64,000 bases of DNA from Eubacteriales bacterium (GTDB lineage: Bacteria; Bacillota; Clostridia; Christensenellales; CAG-138), in NCBI GenBank assembly GCA_021373115.1, contig JAJFTI010000029.1, forward strand, positions 1 through 64,000. Direction: 5' to 3'. The position numbers were made by a program, and so were the translations under genes. The notes beneath the pieces are model-generated. The model saw nothing but the letters and a program-made list of their open reading frames with translations. It was not told the origin of the DNA and did no database searches. This document shows positions 9,759 through 19,177 of the stretch, piece after piece; positions within the stretch are counted from its first letter, which is position 1; each line of letters begins with the position of its first letter.

Positions 9759-10730
9759 ATGGCGGAACAAATCAAAGAAGAAAAGAACGTCCGCGGTGCG
9801 CTGCGGTTCGATCAGAAACCCTGGGTGCGCGAGCTGCTGCCGTTGCTCGGCCTTTTGCTCATCGTCGTCATCTTCTCCTTTCTGACGGGCGGAAAGATCA
9901 TCCAGCCAAAGAACCTGCAGCTGATTTTAAGCCAGCTCTACGTGCCGCTGATTGCGGCCATGGGCGTATTCATGATTATGACGGCGGGCGGGCTTGATTT
10001 CTCGCAGGGTTCGATCCTTGGTCTGACCTCCATCATCATCTGCTGGGTGTCGCAATACCATATTTTACTTGCGGTGGTTGCGGGCATTTTTGCCGGCGCG
10101 CTCATGGGCGCGTTCAACGGCCTGTTCCACGTGAAATTCAAGATTGCGTCGTTTATTGTCACCATCTGCACCATGTATCTTTTCCGCGGGCTTTGCCAGT
10201 TTATCACCACGGATGGGCCAATCGCCGCGACGGTTGCCGTTGTCGCGCTGAATAAAACATGGCTCAAAATTCTCCTGACCGGCGTTGTGATTCTGATTGG
10301 TTTCTTCGTGTTTCGTTTTACGCGGCTCGGCATGGATCTGCGCGCCATCGGCGCGGGCGAAACCGCCGCGCGCTATTCCGGCTGCCGGCCGGAACTCACC
10401 AAGTTTCTAATCTATGTTGCGGCGGGCGCGATTACAGGGTTTGCTTCGTTTATCAATGTGATGAAGGTTGGCTCCATCACGGGGACGGCGGGCAGCCAGT
10501 TGGAGACGCAGATTCTCATTGCGCTCGTGCTTGGCGGACTGCCGATTTCCGGCGGCGCGAAAGCCAGCTTTTCGAATATCCTCATCGGAACGCTGACCTA
10601 CAGCATTCTGGAAAAAAGTCTGCCGATGGTCTTTCCGGTGTCCGCGACGCAGCAGCTGGTCAAGGGAATCATCTTCCTTTGTGTGGTCGCGTTGACGATC
10701 GACCGCAAATCGCTCCGCGTGATCAAATAA
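9759..10730 (+). CDS. Sugar ABC transporter permease (second subunit)
   Basis: A 323-aa BPD_transp_2 family permease with the conserved GGLDFSQGSILGLTSI and GAFNGLFHVKFKIASFIVTICTM regions and about ten hydrophobic segments. The ATG at 9759 follows AAAGAGGTGAG and is chosen over an in-frame codon at 9711 that lies inside the ATPase gene. It is the last gene of the arabinose transport unit; a strong terminator follows at 10819. Confidence 0.87.
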   Translation: MAEQIKEEKNVRGALRFDQKPWVRELLPLLGLLLIVVIFSFLTGGKIIQPKNLQLILSQLYVPLIAAMGVFMIMTAGGLDFSQGSILGLTSIIICWVSQYHILLAVVAGIFAGALMGAFNGLFHVKFKIASFIVTICTMYLFRGLCQFITTDGPIAATVAVVALNKTWLKILLTGVVILIGFFVFRFTRLGMDLRAIGAGETAARYSGCRPELTKFLIYVAAGAITGFASFINVMKVGSITGTAGSQLETQILIALVLGGLPISGGAKASFSNILIGTLTYSILEKSLPMVFPVSATQQLVKGIIFLCVVALTIDRKSLRVIK

Positions 10731-10818
10731 CGGCGGGAGAAGGCCGGTTTCATTTGAATGCATCATAGGGATTTCTAAATCCCCTCCACACCCTTTGATA
10801 TGGTTTATGAATGTCCTG

Positions 10819-10843
10819 AGGCAGCCTGACGGCTGCCTTTTTT
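10819..10843 (+). terminator. Rho-independent terminator ending the arabinose operon
   Basis: AGGCAGCC (10819-10826), loop TGAC, GGCTGCCT (10831-10838), then an uninterrupted T-run. This is a textbook intrinsic terminator after the second permease gene. Confidence 0.9.
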
Positions 10844-10963
10844 GTGCCGTTGCCGGTCGGCTCGGCCTTGGTCGATTTGCCTGCCTGCAAGCTGCTTGCA
10901 CCCGGTTTCCCGCCGGACATCGAACCGTATTATATGGGAAAGACGGTGTACCACGAGGAATAA
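10844..10963 (+). pseudogene. Possible decayed 3' end of a gene
   Basis: In the 423-bp gap between the two transport operons one frame reads VGSALVDLPACKLLAPG, then PPDIEPYYMGK, and stops at 10961-10963. The composition and codon use look coding-like, but there is no ribosome site, no proper start, and it begins right after a terminator. It may be the remnant C-terminus of a lost gene, or chance. Confidence 0.2.
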
Positions 10964-10981
10964 AAATTTTCGGAGAAGGGC

Positions 10982-11010
10982 TTGCATTTCCGAAAATACC
11001 GTGATAACAT
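10982..11010 (+). promoter_or_regulatory. Candidate promoter of the second sugar operon
   Basis: TTGCAT (10982-10987), a 17-nt spacer and TAACAT (11005-11010) lie 144 bp upstream of the kinase ATG. The adjacent sequence contains repeated ATAACG elements (11004-11025) that could be operator half-sites. The exact regulator is unknown. Confidence 0.45.
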
Positions 11011-11153
11011 AATAACGAAATAACGTTCGAATGTACTAACAAAGATTTTTCACGTCTGACTGTGGTTGCAGAGCAGCGGATTACTATTCCGGCTCAGGTA
11101 TCATTGGATCGCAGCATCCTGGTTCAGCTGCAGCTTGGAAAGCGAGGGCTCAC

Positions 11154-12635
11154 ATGAAAGCATTCATTCTGGGAATCGATCAGGGTTCGACCGGCTCCAA
11201 AGCGATGATCGTAAACGCGCAGGGCGAAGTTGTATGCAGCGCATATCGCCGGATTCGCAATTTCTATCCGCAGGAGGGCTGGCTCGAGCACGACCCGAAT
11301 GAAATGTGGTCGTCGGTGAGCGAGTGCATTCAGGAGATTGCCGCGCAGTTCGATCTGAAAAACGTTCTGGCGATCGGCATTACGAATCAACGTGAAACCA
11401 CCATCCTCTGGGATCGCGCCAGCGGCGAGGCGCTGACGCCCGCCATCAGCTGGCAGTGTACGCGCGGCGCGAAGATCATCGAACAATGGGCGCCGTTTTC
11501 GGACGAAATTCTCGCCAAGACCGGATTGATCAGCAATCCTTATTATTCGGCGAGCAAGATCGCCTGGCTGTTTCAGAACGATCCCGCGCTGCGCCGGCGC
11601 GCCGAACAGGGCGAAATCTGCTTTGGAACGGTCAACACCTGGATTCTTTGGAAACTCACCGGCGGACGTGCGCACAGGACGGATTCCAGCAACGCGGGCC
11701 GCACCATGTTTTTTGATATTCACACGGGCGCCTGGGATCAATCGCTGCTGAAGAAGATGGATTTGCCCGAGGCGATGCTGCCGGAGGTCTGCCCCTGCGA
11801 CGCGCTGTTTGGACTTGCGATAAAACCGGATGGCGCTTTCTCCGAACCGGTTCCGGTGCTGGCTTCCATCGGAGATCAGATGAGCGCTTTGTTCGGGCAG
11901 TCCTGCTTTGCGCGCGGAGAGGCGAAGTGCACGATTGGCACCTGCCTGAACCTCGTTTCCTATACCGGCAAGCTGGAGGAACCGGCCGCCGGCATTCTGC
12001 CGGCAATTGCAAACCACCGCGCCGGGGAAATCACCTACGAGATCGAGGGCGGCGTATACGTTGCGGGCTCGGTGACCGAGTGGCTGATCGACCAGCTTGG
12101 CGTTGCCGCCTCGCCGGAGGAAGTGGATGCGCTGGCAAGGGAAGTTGAAAGTACGGATGGGGTCTACTTCGTTCCCGCGTTTCAAGGACTGGGGGCGCCG
12201 CACTGGAACGCGGAAGCCCGCGCGCTGATCATAGGCCTCTCGCGCTATCACGACAAGCGGCATATCTGCCGCGCGGCGCTGGAGTCGATCGCGCTGCAGA
12301 CGAACGATGTGGTGGAGACCATGAAGCAGCGGTTTGGAATCGATCTGAACGTTTTGCGTGTGGATGGCGGCGTGGCAAAAAGCGATTTTGTTCTGCAGCT
12401 GTTTGCGGATCTCATTGACTGCCGTATCGAGCGGCCGAAAAATACGGATCGAACGCCGATGGGTGCCGTGTACACGGCGGGGCTGAAGGCGGGTCTTTGG
12501 AAAGATCTGGACGAAATCCGTTCTCTGTGGAAACTGGATCGCGCGTTTGAACCGCAGATTTCGACAAAACAGCGCGCCGCGCAGATTCAGGGCTGGAAGG
12601 AAGCCATATCCCGTTCGCTGAACTGGGTGAAATGA
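11154..12635 (+). CDS. Glycerol-kinase-like FGGY kinase
   Basis: A 493-aa FGGY kinase closest in appearance to GlpK. Visible features include FILGIDQGSTGSKAMIVN (phosphate-1), GITNQRETTILWDR with the substrate-contacting Arg-Glu pair, a tyrosine in the NPYYSASKIAWL segment, IGDQMSALFGQ with the catalytic-type Asp, and VDGGVAKSDFVLQLFADLI. These match the glycerol-binding set, so the substrate is probably glycerol or a related polyol or triose. The neighbours (CUT2 transporter, a second FGGY kinase, DeoC) are not a standard glycerol locus, so an erythritol-, threitol- or dihydroxyacetone-type substrate is possible. Confidence 0.75.
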   Translation: MKAFILGIDQGSTGSKAMIVNAQGEVVCSAYRRIRNFYPQEGWLEHDPNEMWSSVSECIQEIAAQFDLKNVLAIGITNQRETTILWDRASGEALTPAISWQCTRGAKIIEQWAPFSDEILAKTGLISNPYYSASKIAWLFQNDPALRRRAEQGEICFGTVNTWILWKLTGGRAHRTDSSNAGRTMFFDIHTGAWDQSLLKKMDLPEAMLPEVCPCDALFGLAIKPDGAFSEPVPVLASIGDQMSALFGQSCFARGEAKCTIGTCLNLVSYTGKLEEPAAGILPAIANHRAGEITYEIEGGVYVAGSVTEWLIDQLGVAASPEEVDALAREVESTDGVYFVPAFQGLGAPHWNAEARALIIGLSRYHDKRHICRAALESIALQTNDVVETMKQRFGIDLNVLRVDGGVAKSDFVLQLFADLIDCRIERPKNTDRTPMGAVYTAGLKAGLWKDLDEIRSLWKLDRAFEPQISTKQRAAQIQGWKEAISRSLNWVK

Positions 12636-12649
12636 GAGGAAGCAATCCG

Positions 12650-14173
12650 ATGAGTACCGAACAAACCTGTCTGGCGTTCCAGAATGTATCCATGGAATTT
12701 CCCGGTGTGCGCGCGCTGAACGACGTTACGTTTTCGATTCACGCGGGAGAGGTGCACGCGCTCATGGGCGCAAACGGCGCGGGGAAGTCCACGCTGATCA
12801 AGATACTGGCTCGCGTTTATCAGCAGACTGCCGGAGACGTCCTGCTCAACGGCAGCAGCTTGAACAAAGCGACGACCAACAATATTCGCGGCTATGGGAT
12901 CGATTTTATCTTTCAGGAGCTTGAGCTCGTGCCGGGATTTACGGTTGCGCAGAACATCCTGATCGGCGTAGAGCCGCGGCTGAAAAGCGGATTGATCGAC
13001 TGGAAGAAGATGACGGCGCTCGCCCAGCGCGCGCTGGACGAGTTTATGCCGGGCGTTGTGGACGCCGGCGCGCAGATCGACGACCTCTCGGTTGCCAAAC
13101 AGCAGATCGTCTGCATCATCCGCGCTCTTTACCGCAACCCGCAGATTCTGGTGCTGGACGAACCGACAAGCCGACTGAGCGCTTCGGAGACGGACGCGCT
13201 CTTCACCGCAATCCGCCGGATGAAGCAGACACGCGACATTACGATTATCTATATTTCGCACCGCCTGGAGGAGCTGTTCCGCATCTGCGACCGCGTGACC
13301 ATCCTGCGGGACGGAGAATACACCGGTACGTGGCCAATCGCCGAGATTACACGCGAACAGATCGTGTATCGGATGGTCGGCCAGATTCAGGGCGTTGCGG
13401 AGCATAAGCCTTACGATACGGCGCTGGACGGCCGCGAACCCGTACTCCGGGTGGAAAACCTCTGCGTGCCGGGCTTGATTGACAACGTGTCCTTCTCGGT
13501 GAAACCGGGCGAAATCCTGGCGTTGACCGGCGCGGTAGGAGCGCGAAAGACGGAGCTGATCGAAACGGTGCTTGGCATTCGCAGCCTCTCCGCGGGACAG
13601 ATCTATTTCCATGAAAAGCCGGTTCGGCTAACCGGGCCGCGATCTGCCAAACGGCACGGTATCTGCCTGATTCCGGAGGATCGCAGAAAACACGGCATCA
13701 TTTCGGACTTTTCCGTACGGGAAAACACGACAATCGCTTTCCTAAAAAAATACACGAATCGACTCGCGCTGATCCGCAGAAAAAAGGAACGCAGCGAGGT
13801 GAAAAACCTCTGCGAAGAGCTGCATGTAAAAACCCCCAGCATGGAAGCGCCAATAAAAACGCTTTCCGGCGGCAATATTCAGAAAGTAGTCGTTGCCAAG
13901 TGGTTTGCGGGCGATTCGGAGGTCTATTTCTTCGATGAGCCGACTGTTGGAATTGACGTTAAGGGCAAGGGCGAAATCTATACGCTGATTCATGAGCTTG
14001 CGGCGAACGGAAAAGCGGTGGTGGTCACAAGCTCCGAGGTGGAGGAAGCGATTTCCATCAGCGATCGGGTGGCCGTTCTGTACAACGGACGCGTCGTGGC
14101 GCAGTACCGTTCCTGCGAGGCGAATCGGGAAGCGGTCGTTTACCTGACCATGGGAGGCAAGGAAAATGCTTAA
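12650..14173 (+). CDS. Sugar ABC transporter ATP-binding protein (tandem ATPase, LsrA/RbsA type)
   Basis: A 507-aa protein with two ABC domains. The first has Walker A GANGAGKST, Walker B ILVLDEPTSRLSASE and the H-loop region IYISHRLEEL. The second has a variant Walker A (GAVGARKTEL), signature LSGGNIQKVVVAKW and VYFFDEPTVGIDVKGK. The ATG at 12650 has GAGAGGAAG at a good distance and is preferred over the ATG at 12632 that overlaps the kinase stop codon. It energises the two permeases encoded next. Confidence 0.88.
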   Translation: MSTEQTCLAFQNVSMEFPGVRALNDVTFSIHAGEVHALMGANGAGKSTLIKILARVYQQTAGDVLLNGSSLNKATTNNIRGYGIDFIFQELELVPGFTVAQNILIGVEPRLKSGLIDWKKMTALAQRALDEFMPGVVDAGAQIDDLSVAKQQIVCIIRALYRNPQILVLDEPTSRLSASETDALFTAIRRMKQTRDITIIYISHRLEELFRICDRVTILRDGEYTGTWPIAEITREQIVYRMVGQIQGVAEHKPYDTALDGREPVLRVENLCVPGLIDNVSFSVKPGEILALTGAVGARKTELIETVLGIRSLSAGQIYFHEKPVRLTGPRSAKRHGICLIPEDRRKHGIISDFSVRENTTIAFLKKYTNRLALIRRKKERSEVKNLCEELHVKTPSMEAPIKTLSGGNIQKVVVAKWFAGDSEVYFFDEPTVGIDVKGKGEIYTLIHELAANGKAVVVTSSEVEEAISISDRVAVLYNGRVVAQYRSCEANREAVVYLTMGGKENA

Positions 14174-15152
14174 CAATACGAAACCGGGAGTGCCTCATTC
14201 CAAACGGCTTGGCAAGTTCTTTGACGTTTGGGGCTCCATTATCACGTTTTCGGCCATGATTCTGCTCTTTTGCGCGCTTTCCGGAAATTTTAGAACCGCG
14301 TCGAACCTGATCAATATTCTGACGCAGAGCGCGCCGATGATGATTCTGGCGCTGGGCGTTACATTTGTCAACATGGCTGGTGAAAGCGACCTTTCCATGG
14401 GCGGCGTCGTCGGCCTCTGCGCTTCGCTGTTTTGCGGACTGATTGCGAAAGGCAGCTCGCCGCTCGTCGCGTCGGTGGTCAGCATCGGGGCCGGGCTGCT
14501 CTTTGGGCTGATCTGCGGCGCGCTGGTCGCGTATGCCGGACTTTCCTCCTTTATCACAACCATATCGATCATGTTTCTTGCGCAGGGCTGTGAATATGCC
14601 TATACGAACGGGCAGAGCATGTGGGTGCGAGACAACCCCGTTGTGAAGCTTGTTACCGCAACAATCGGTCCGATTCCGGTCATGGTGGTTCTTTCGCTGC
14701 TGCTGTTTTTCATCGTCTACTTCATCATGCATCAAACGAGGATGGGGTTGCACGTGCAGTCGGTCGGGCTGTCGCAGGACGCCGCAAAGTTTGCGGGCAT
14801 TCCGGTTCGGTCGATCAAATTCTGGTCCTTTGGCATGGGCGGCGTGTTTTACGCGCTGGGCGGTATTCTAAACGCGTTGCGCTCCAGCGGATCGATCGTT
14901 TACTCCGGCCAGCGGCTGCTGCTTCCGGTTCTCGCGGTGACCTATATTGCAAAAACCATACTCGGTACAAAACGCCCCAATATTCCCGGTATTCTGGTTG
15001 GCGCGCTGGTGCTTACGTCCATTCAGACGGCGTTTACGCTCCTGAGTCTGGAATTCTACTACACGCTGGTTGCGCAGGGTATCGTTCTGTTGTTCGCCGC
15101 GATTCTCTCGGTAGGCAATCGCAGCATCATTCTCCAGGAAGATTTGAGATAA
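14166..15152 (+). CDS. Sugar ABC transporter permease
   Basis: A 328-aa BPD_transp_2 permease with about nine or ten hydrophobic segments and the typical AGESDLSMGGVVGLCASLF and LSSFITTISIMFLAQG regions. Its ATG overlaps the ATPase gene by 8 bp and is preceded by GGGAGGCAAGG, indicating translational coupling. Pairs with the next permease. Confidence 0.85.
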   Translation: MLNNTKPGVPHSKRLGKFFDVWGSIITFSAMILLFCALSGNFRTASNLINILTQSAPMMILALGVTFVNMAGESDLSMGGVVGLCASLFCGLIAKGSSPLVASVVSIGAGLLFGLICGALVAYAGLSSFITTISIMFLAQGCEYAYTNGQSMWVRDNPVVKLVTATIGPIPVMVVLSLLLFFIVYFIMHQTRMGLHVQSVGLSQDAAKFAGIPVRSIKFWSFGMGGVFYALGGILNALRSSGSIVYSGQRLLLPVLAVTYIAKTILGTKRPNIPGILVGALVLTSIQTAFTLLSLEFYYTLVAQGIVLLFAAILSVGNRSIILQEDLR

Positions 15153-15164
15153 GCGAGGCTACCC

Positions 15165-16154
15165 ATGAAAGATACGAAACGTAATGGCGCGGTGCGGCTG
15201 GGGCTGAAACGATACGGCACGATTCTGATTTATCTCGGGATGGTTCTGATCTTCTCGCTGATTCGCCCGCAATACCTCACCATAGACAACTTTAAATCCA
15301 TTCTGGTGCAGGCTTCCCTGCTCGGCATAATCGCAAGCGGCATGACGCTGGTCATGATGACGGGCGGCGCGGATCTTTCCGTCGCGGCGGTTGCCGGCCT
15401 CTCCGTGCTCGCGGGGCTGTGGCCGGTGGTATTCGGGGATACGCCGCTATTGGTCGGCCTGCTGATTGCGGTTGCAATCGCGCTGTTCATTGGCGCGATC
15501 AACGGCATCTGCGTTTCCAAACTCGGCGTCGCGCCGTTTGTTGCAACGCTTGGAACGATGTTTTTCGCACAGGGCATGCAATATGTTTTCAGCGAAGGCG
15601 GTCTTTCCATTTCCTACGGTTTTCCGGACGCGTTTAAGTTCATTGGAACGGGCGAACCGCTTGGCGTTCCCATGCCGATCGTGATCTATCTCGTGATCTT
15701 TCTGGTGCTGCATATTGCAACGGAGCACGCGCCGTTCGGGCGCTATCTCAAAGCGACCGGACTCAACCAATTTTCGAGCGAGCTCTCCGGCATCCCGATC
15801 CGGTTTTACACTTTTATTTCGTATGTGCTTTGCAGCTTGCTCGCGGCGGTGCTCGGACTCACGCTCTGCGCGTTTCAAACGTTCGCCGCGCCGGACCTCG
15901 GTTCGTCGTTCCTGATGGATTCGCTGCTGGTCGTACTGCTGGGGAAAACGCTGATCAATCATAAAATCGCGATTTACGGCACGGCGTTCGGCGCAATCTT
16001 CCTGCGTTCGTTTGAAACGGGGCTTGCGATGATCGGCACGCCCGTTACAGTGCTCAACATCTGCAAAGGGACGCTGCTCGTCTGCGTTCTGCTGCTCACG
16101 CTGATCAAACAAAAGCAGGACGGGAAAGGCAAGCGCCGTACGGCCGGCGTATAA
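15165..16154 (+). CDS. Sugar ABC transporter permease (second subunit)
   Basis: A 329-aa BPD_transp_2 permease with TGGADLSVAAVAGLSVLAGL and LGVAPFVATLGTMFFAQG motifs. It lies 12 nt after the previous permease. The ATPase-permease-permease order matches lsrACD and rbs-like systems; the cognate binding protein is encoded several genes later at 19178. Confidence 0.85.
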   Translation: MKDTKRNGAVRLGLKRYGTILIYLGMVLIFSLIRPQYLTIDNFKSILVQASLLGIIASGMTLVMMTGGADLSVAAVAGLSVLAGLWPVVFGDTPLLVGLLIAVAIALFIGAINGICVSKLGVAPFVATLGTMFFAQGMQYVFSEGGLSISYGFPDAFKFIGTGEPLGVPMPIVIYLVIFLVLHIATEHAPFGRYLKATGLNQFSSELSGIPIRFYTFISYVLCSLLAAVLGLTLCAFQTFAAPDLGSSFLMDSLLVVLLGKTLINHKIAIYGTAFGAIFLRSFETGLAMIGTPVTVLNICKGTLLVCVLLLTLIKQKQDGKGKRRTAGV

Positions 16155-16216
16155 CCTGCCTGGTATCGGATGGAGTGCATCCGTCGGCGGATCGACGGGG
16201 AAAGGGAGCGAAGAAC

Positions 16217-17818
16217 GTGGCCAGAAGACTGACGGCAACCATAGACTGCGGGTCTTCCAACGTGCGCTGCATTCTATTCGACGCGGATACCGGGCGGCAG
16301 GTGAGCGTTGCTTCGCAGGACTGGTACGTTCCGCGCAACAGCGAGATTCCCGGGGCGTACGATTTCGACTCCCGCGCGAACTGGAAGCTGGCCTGCGAAT
16401 GCATCCGCGAGGCGCTTTCACGGGTGGATGCGGCGCAGATCGAGGTCGTGACCGCGAGCGGTTTTCGGCATGGGATATTCTGCGTGGACACGCAGCGTTC
16501 GGAAACGCTCTACGGCTGCTTTAATATGGACAGCCGCACGGATTGCGATTATCTGTATGAACACAATCTGCAACGGAAGATATTCGATATTACCGGAGAC
16601 TGGCCGAGCCTCCATGGCTTGCCAAGGCTGATGTGGATCAAACGGCATGATCCGGAGGCGTTTTCCCGCATTGGAAAAATCATGCTGGTTTCCGGCTGGC
16701 TCGTTTACCAGCTTTGCGGGGAGATCGCCGTGGAGCCGGGCGATGCGTCTTCTACGCTGTTGCTTGAGCTGAAAACACGCGCCTGGTCCAGAGAGATTAT
16801 GGACGCCTGCGAGCTGCCGCTCTCGATCCTGCCGCCTGTCGTCGAGCCCGGAACCATAATTGGAACCATCGGCGCCCGTGTTGCGGAGGAAACGGGCTTT
16901 GCGGCCGGCACGCCGGTAACGGTTGGCGCAGCGGATACGCAGGCGGGGCTTGTAGGGGTTGGCGCGATTGCGCCGGGCGACTCCGCGCTGATTGGCGGTA
17001 CTTACTGGATGAGCTGCCATGTGACCGACCGTCCCTACACCGACCCGGAATACCGGACGCGTACGAGCTGCCATTCGCAGCGCGGGCGCTGGATTTTTGA
17101 AGGGGTTGGGTTCCTGGCCGGGCTGGCCGTGCGATGGTTTCGGGATGCGTTTGGCGAGCAGGAAAAGCAGATTGCCGGCACATACCGAATGAATCCGTAT
17201 GATCTGCTCGACCGTCTTGCCGAACCGGTGCCCGCCGGAAGCTACGGGGTGCAAGCGCTGTTTGCGGATGTCGCCAACCAGCAGAAGTGGATGATGTGCT
17301 CGCCGACCTTTGTCGGATGGGACATTCTCAACCCGGAAACGAGCCATAAAGGCGTTTTCTTTCGGGCGCTTCTGGAGAACGCTTGCTACCAGTCGTTTGG
17401 AGAGTTCGCAAGCATTCAGCGCGTAACGGGCGATGTTTCGCTTCCGGAGAAGCTGATCGTCTGCGGCGGCGCCGCGCATAGCCGGCTGTGGTGCGGCATA
17501 ATATCCGACGTGATCGGGAAACCCGTTACAGTTCCCGAAGAAAAAGAAGGTACGGCGCTGGGCGCGGCAATTCTGGCAATGGTCGGCAAGGGGTTGTACC
17601 GGGATACCGAGGAAGCCGTGCGCGCGCTGATTCGCGAAAAGGAATCCTATGAGCCGAGTCCGGCAAACCACCGTGTTTACCGGGACGAATACGCACGCTG
17701 GCGCGAGCTCTATGCGAACGCGCTAACACTCGTGGAGCGTGGCCTGGTGAAGCCCATGTGGCAATCGCCCGGCACGGTTACGCAGGAACAGCGCCAAAAT
17801 GTCTGGAAGCTGCGCTGA
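16217..17818 (+). CDS. FGGY kinase resembling autoinducer-2 kinase LsrK
   Basis: A 533-aa FGGY kinase. By recall it aligns along its length with LsrK: SNVRCILFD, then PGAYDFDSRANWKLACECIREAL near residue 50, GLPRLMWI, ISDWLxYxLxGExAVxPxxAxxT-like (SGWLVYQLCGEIAVEPG), GGTYW, GLAVRWFRDAF, and an end resembling HGLxxxxWxxPG (RGLVKPMWQSPG). LsrK phosphorylates the AI-2 precursor DPD. The GTG at 16217 has AAGGGAG 8 nt upstream and places the phosphate motif at the usual distance; an upstream in-frame GTG at 16175 is less likely. The substrate may be AI-2 or another small branched or linear polyol. Confidence 0.72.
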   Translation: MARRLTATIDCGSSNVRCILFDADTGRQVSVASQDWYVPRNSEIPGAYDFDSRANWKLACECIREALSRVDAAQIEVVTASGFRHGIFCVDTQRSETLYGCFNMDSRTDCDYLYEHNLQRKIFDITGDWPSLHGLPRLMWIKRHDPEAFSRIGKIMLVSGWLVYQLCGEIAVEPGDASSTLLLELKTRAWSREIMDACELPLSILPPVVEPGTIIGTIGARVAEETGFAAGTPVTVGAADTQAGLVGVGAIAPGDSALIGGTYWMSCHVTDRPYTDPEYRTRTSCHSQRGRWIFEGVGFLAGLAVRWFRDAFGEQEKQIAGTYRMNPYDLLDRLAEPVPAGSYGVQALFADVANQQKWMMCSPTFVGWDILNPETSHKGVFFRALLENACYQSFGEFASIQRVTGDVSLPEKLIVCGGAAHSRLWCGIISDVIGKPVTVPEEKEGTALGAAILAMVGKGLYRDTEEAVRALIREKESYEPSPANHRVYRDEYARWRELYANALTLVERGLVKPMWQSPGTVTQEQRQNVWKLR

Positions 17819-17888
17819 TCTTCGTTCAGGACGGTCTGCTGCGCTGACTGCGCAAAAGGATAACAAAGAGATCTAGGAGTAAGGAACT

Positions 17889-18542
17889 ATGAGAACGAAT
17901 GAAGAATTTGTAAAAACAATCGATGCAACACTCCTTTTACCAAACGCAACCGAGAGCGACATCCGGCAACATCTGTTAACGGCGCGCAAGTACGGCTTTA
18001 AAACGGTTGCGATAGGCTGCGCCTGGTTTCCGGTTGCCTGCGAGGTGCTGGCGGACAGCGAGGTTGGAATCGACGCGCCGATCGGCTTTCCGAGCGGGTA
18101 CACGACGACCGAGTGCAAGGTGTTTGAAACGATCGACGCGTTTGCCAAAGGGGCGGCGGAGGCGGATATGCTGATCAACATCGGCTGGCTGCGCAGCGGC
18201 CGTTACGACGATATTGCCGAAGAAATCCGCCGCTTTGTCGCCGCGGCGGGCGGCCGCGTGACAAAAGTAATTCTTGAAACCTCATATTTAAGCGATGAGG
18301 AAAAGATTCAGGGTGTGCGCCTGGTTAAGCGCGGCGGCGCCGATTTTGTAAAAACATCGACCGGATTTACCTCTTCGGGCGCAACGGAGAGCGATATCCG
18401 CCTGATGATGCGGGAGGCGGGGGATTCCCTGCAGGTGAAAGCGTCCGGAGGAATCCGCAATCGCGAATTTGCCGAAAAGCTGCTGGATCTCGGCGCTACG
18501 CGACTGGGCGCGAGCCATCCGGAACGACTGCTTTCTTTTTAA
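17889..18542 (+). CDS. deoC: Deoxyribose-phosphate aldolase
   Basis: A 217-aa class I aldolase of the DeoC family. The Schiff-base lysine lies in DFVKTSTGF and the second active-site lysine in VKASGGIRN; the N-terminal signature EFVKTIDATLLLPNATESDI is also typical. DeoC cleaves 2-deoxyribose 5-phosphate to glyceraldehyde 3-phosphate and acetaldehyde. In this operon it probably cleaves the phosphorylated product of the kinases, which could be a related substrate. Length is normal. TAGGAGTAAGG precedes the start. Confidence 0.9.
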   Translation: MRTNEEFVKTIDATLLLPNATESDIRQHLLTARKYGFKTVAIGCAWFPVACEVLADSEVGIDAPIGFPSGYTTTECKVFETIDAFAKGAAEADMLINIGWLRSGRYDDIAEEIRRFVAAAGGRVTKVILETSYLSDEEKIQGVRLVKRGGADFVKTSTGFTSSGATESDIRLMMREAGDSLQVKASGGIRNREFAEKLLDLGATRLGASHPERLLSF

Positions 18543-18550
18543 TTGTCTGC

Positions 18551-18596
18551 TATGTACGAACATAAAAACATACGATAAATAGTAAGAACGTACATA
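18551..18596. repeat. Inverted repeat TATGTACG/CGTACATA
   Basis: Arms at 18551-18558 and 18589-18596 flank a 30-nt AT-rich segment, 9 nt after deoC. There is no T-run, so a terminator is unlikely. It may be a paired operator or an mRNA structure between deoC and the cupin gene. The remaining gap to 18738 shows no further structure that I recognise. Confidence 0.35.
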
Positions 18597-18738
18597 AATG
18601 AAAGAGCCGATCGGAATCTGATGCAAACAGAGACATCCTTTTCAGCAGCCGGCTGAAAGAAACTGTCAAAATAATCGATTCAGGGCGGTTCCGGCGGCGA
18701 ATACCAGCGGCATTTTTACCAAACAAAGGAGAGTGACT

Positions 18739-19149
18739 ATGAAGAAACTATCGATCAGCGAGCTGCCCGTTTACCGGGCGGCGGCACCGAATGTCCGGGA
18801 TAACCTGATCCTGGTAGACGCGCAGGAGGGAGCGAAAAACCTTTCCGTCGGCATTGGTGTGTACAACAAAGGACAGGCCTCGGAATTCCATACGCATGGG
18901 AGCGAGGAAGAGGTCATGATCTACCTCAAAGGCGAAGGGATCATGCGAATGGAAGACGGAACGGATTATGCGCTCTGCGCGGGGGACGTAACGTTTGTTC
19001 CGGTTGGCGAAGCGCATAAGCTGCTGAACACGGGCGACGGCGAGTTTGTCTTCCTGTTTATCTACTCGCCGATGGGGCCGGAAAAGAACATTCGTAAATG
19101 GGGCGTTGTACCGGATTTGCACACATCGCTGGCGAATCTGGTAAAATAA
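18739..19149 (+). CDS. Small single-domain cupin protein
   Basis: A 136-aa cupin beta-barrel. The first cupin motif is visible (EFHTHGSEEEVMIYLKGEG), and the second (PVGEAHKLLNTGD) supplies the remaining metal-binding histidine. Such small cupins often act as sugar or sugar-phosphate isomerases or epimerases. In the lsr comparison its place could correspond to an isomerising step, but that is inference. AAAGGAG precedes the ATG at 18739; a GTG two codons earlier is less likely. Confidence 0.75.
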   Translation: MKKLSISELPVYRAAAPNVRDNLILVDAQEGAKNLSVGIGVYNKGQASEFHTHGSEEEVMIYLKGEGIMRMEDGTDYALCAGDVTFVPVGEAHKLLNTGDGEFVFLFIYSPMGPEKNIRKWGVVPDLHTSLANLVK

Positions 19150-19177
19150 ATAAGGGGAAATCTGAAAGGAGAAAGTT

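Noticed and set aside
8264-9775. Minus-strand open frame of 503 codons across the arabinose ATPase
   Set aside because: Antisense shadow of a gene with intact ABC motifs; composition is not protein-like.
11124-12263. Minus-strand open frame of 379 codons across the GlpK-like gene
   Set aside because: Antisense shadow; the plus strand holds a full FGGY kinase.
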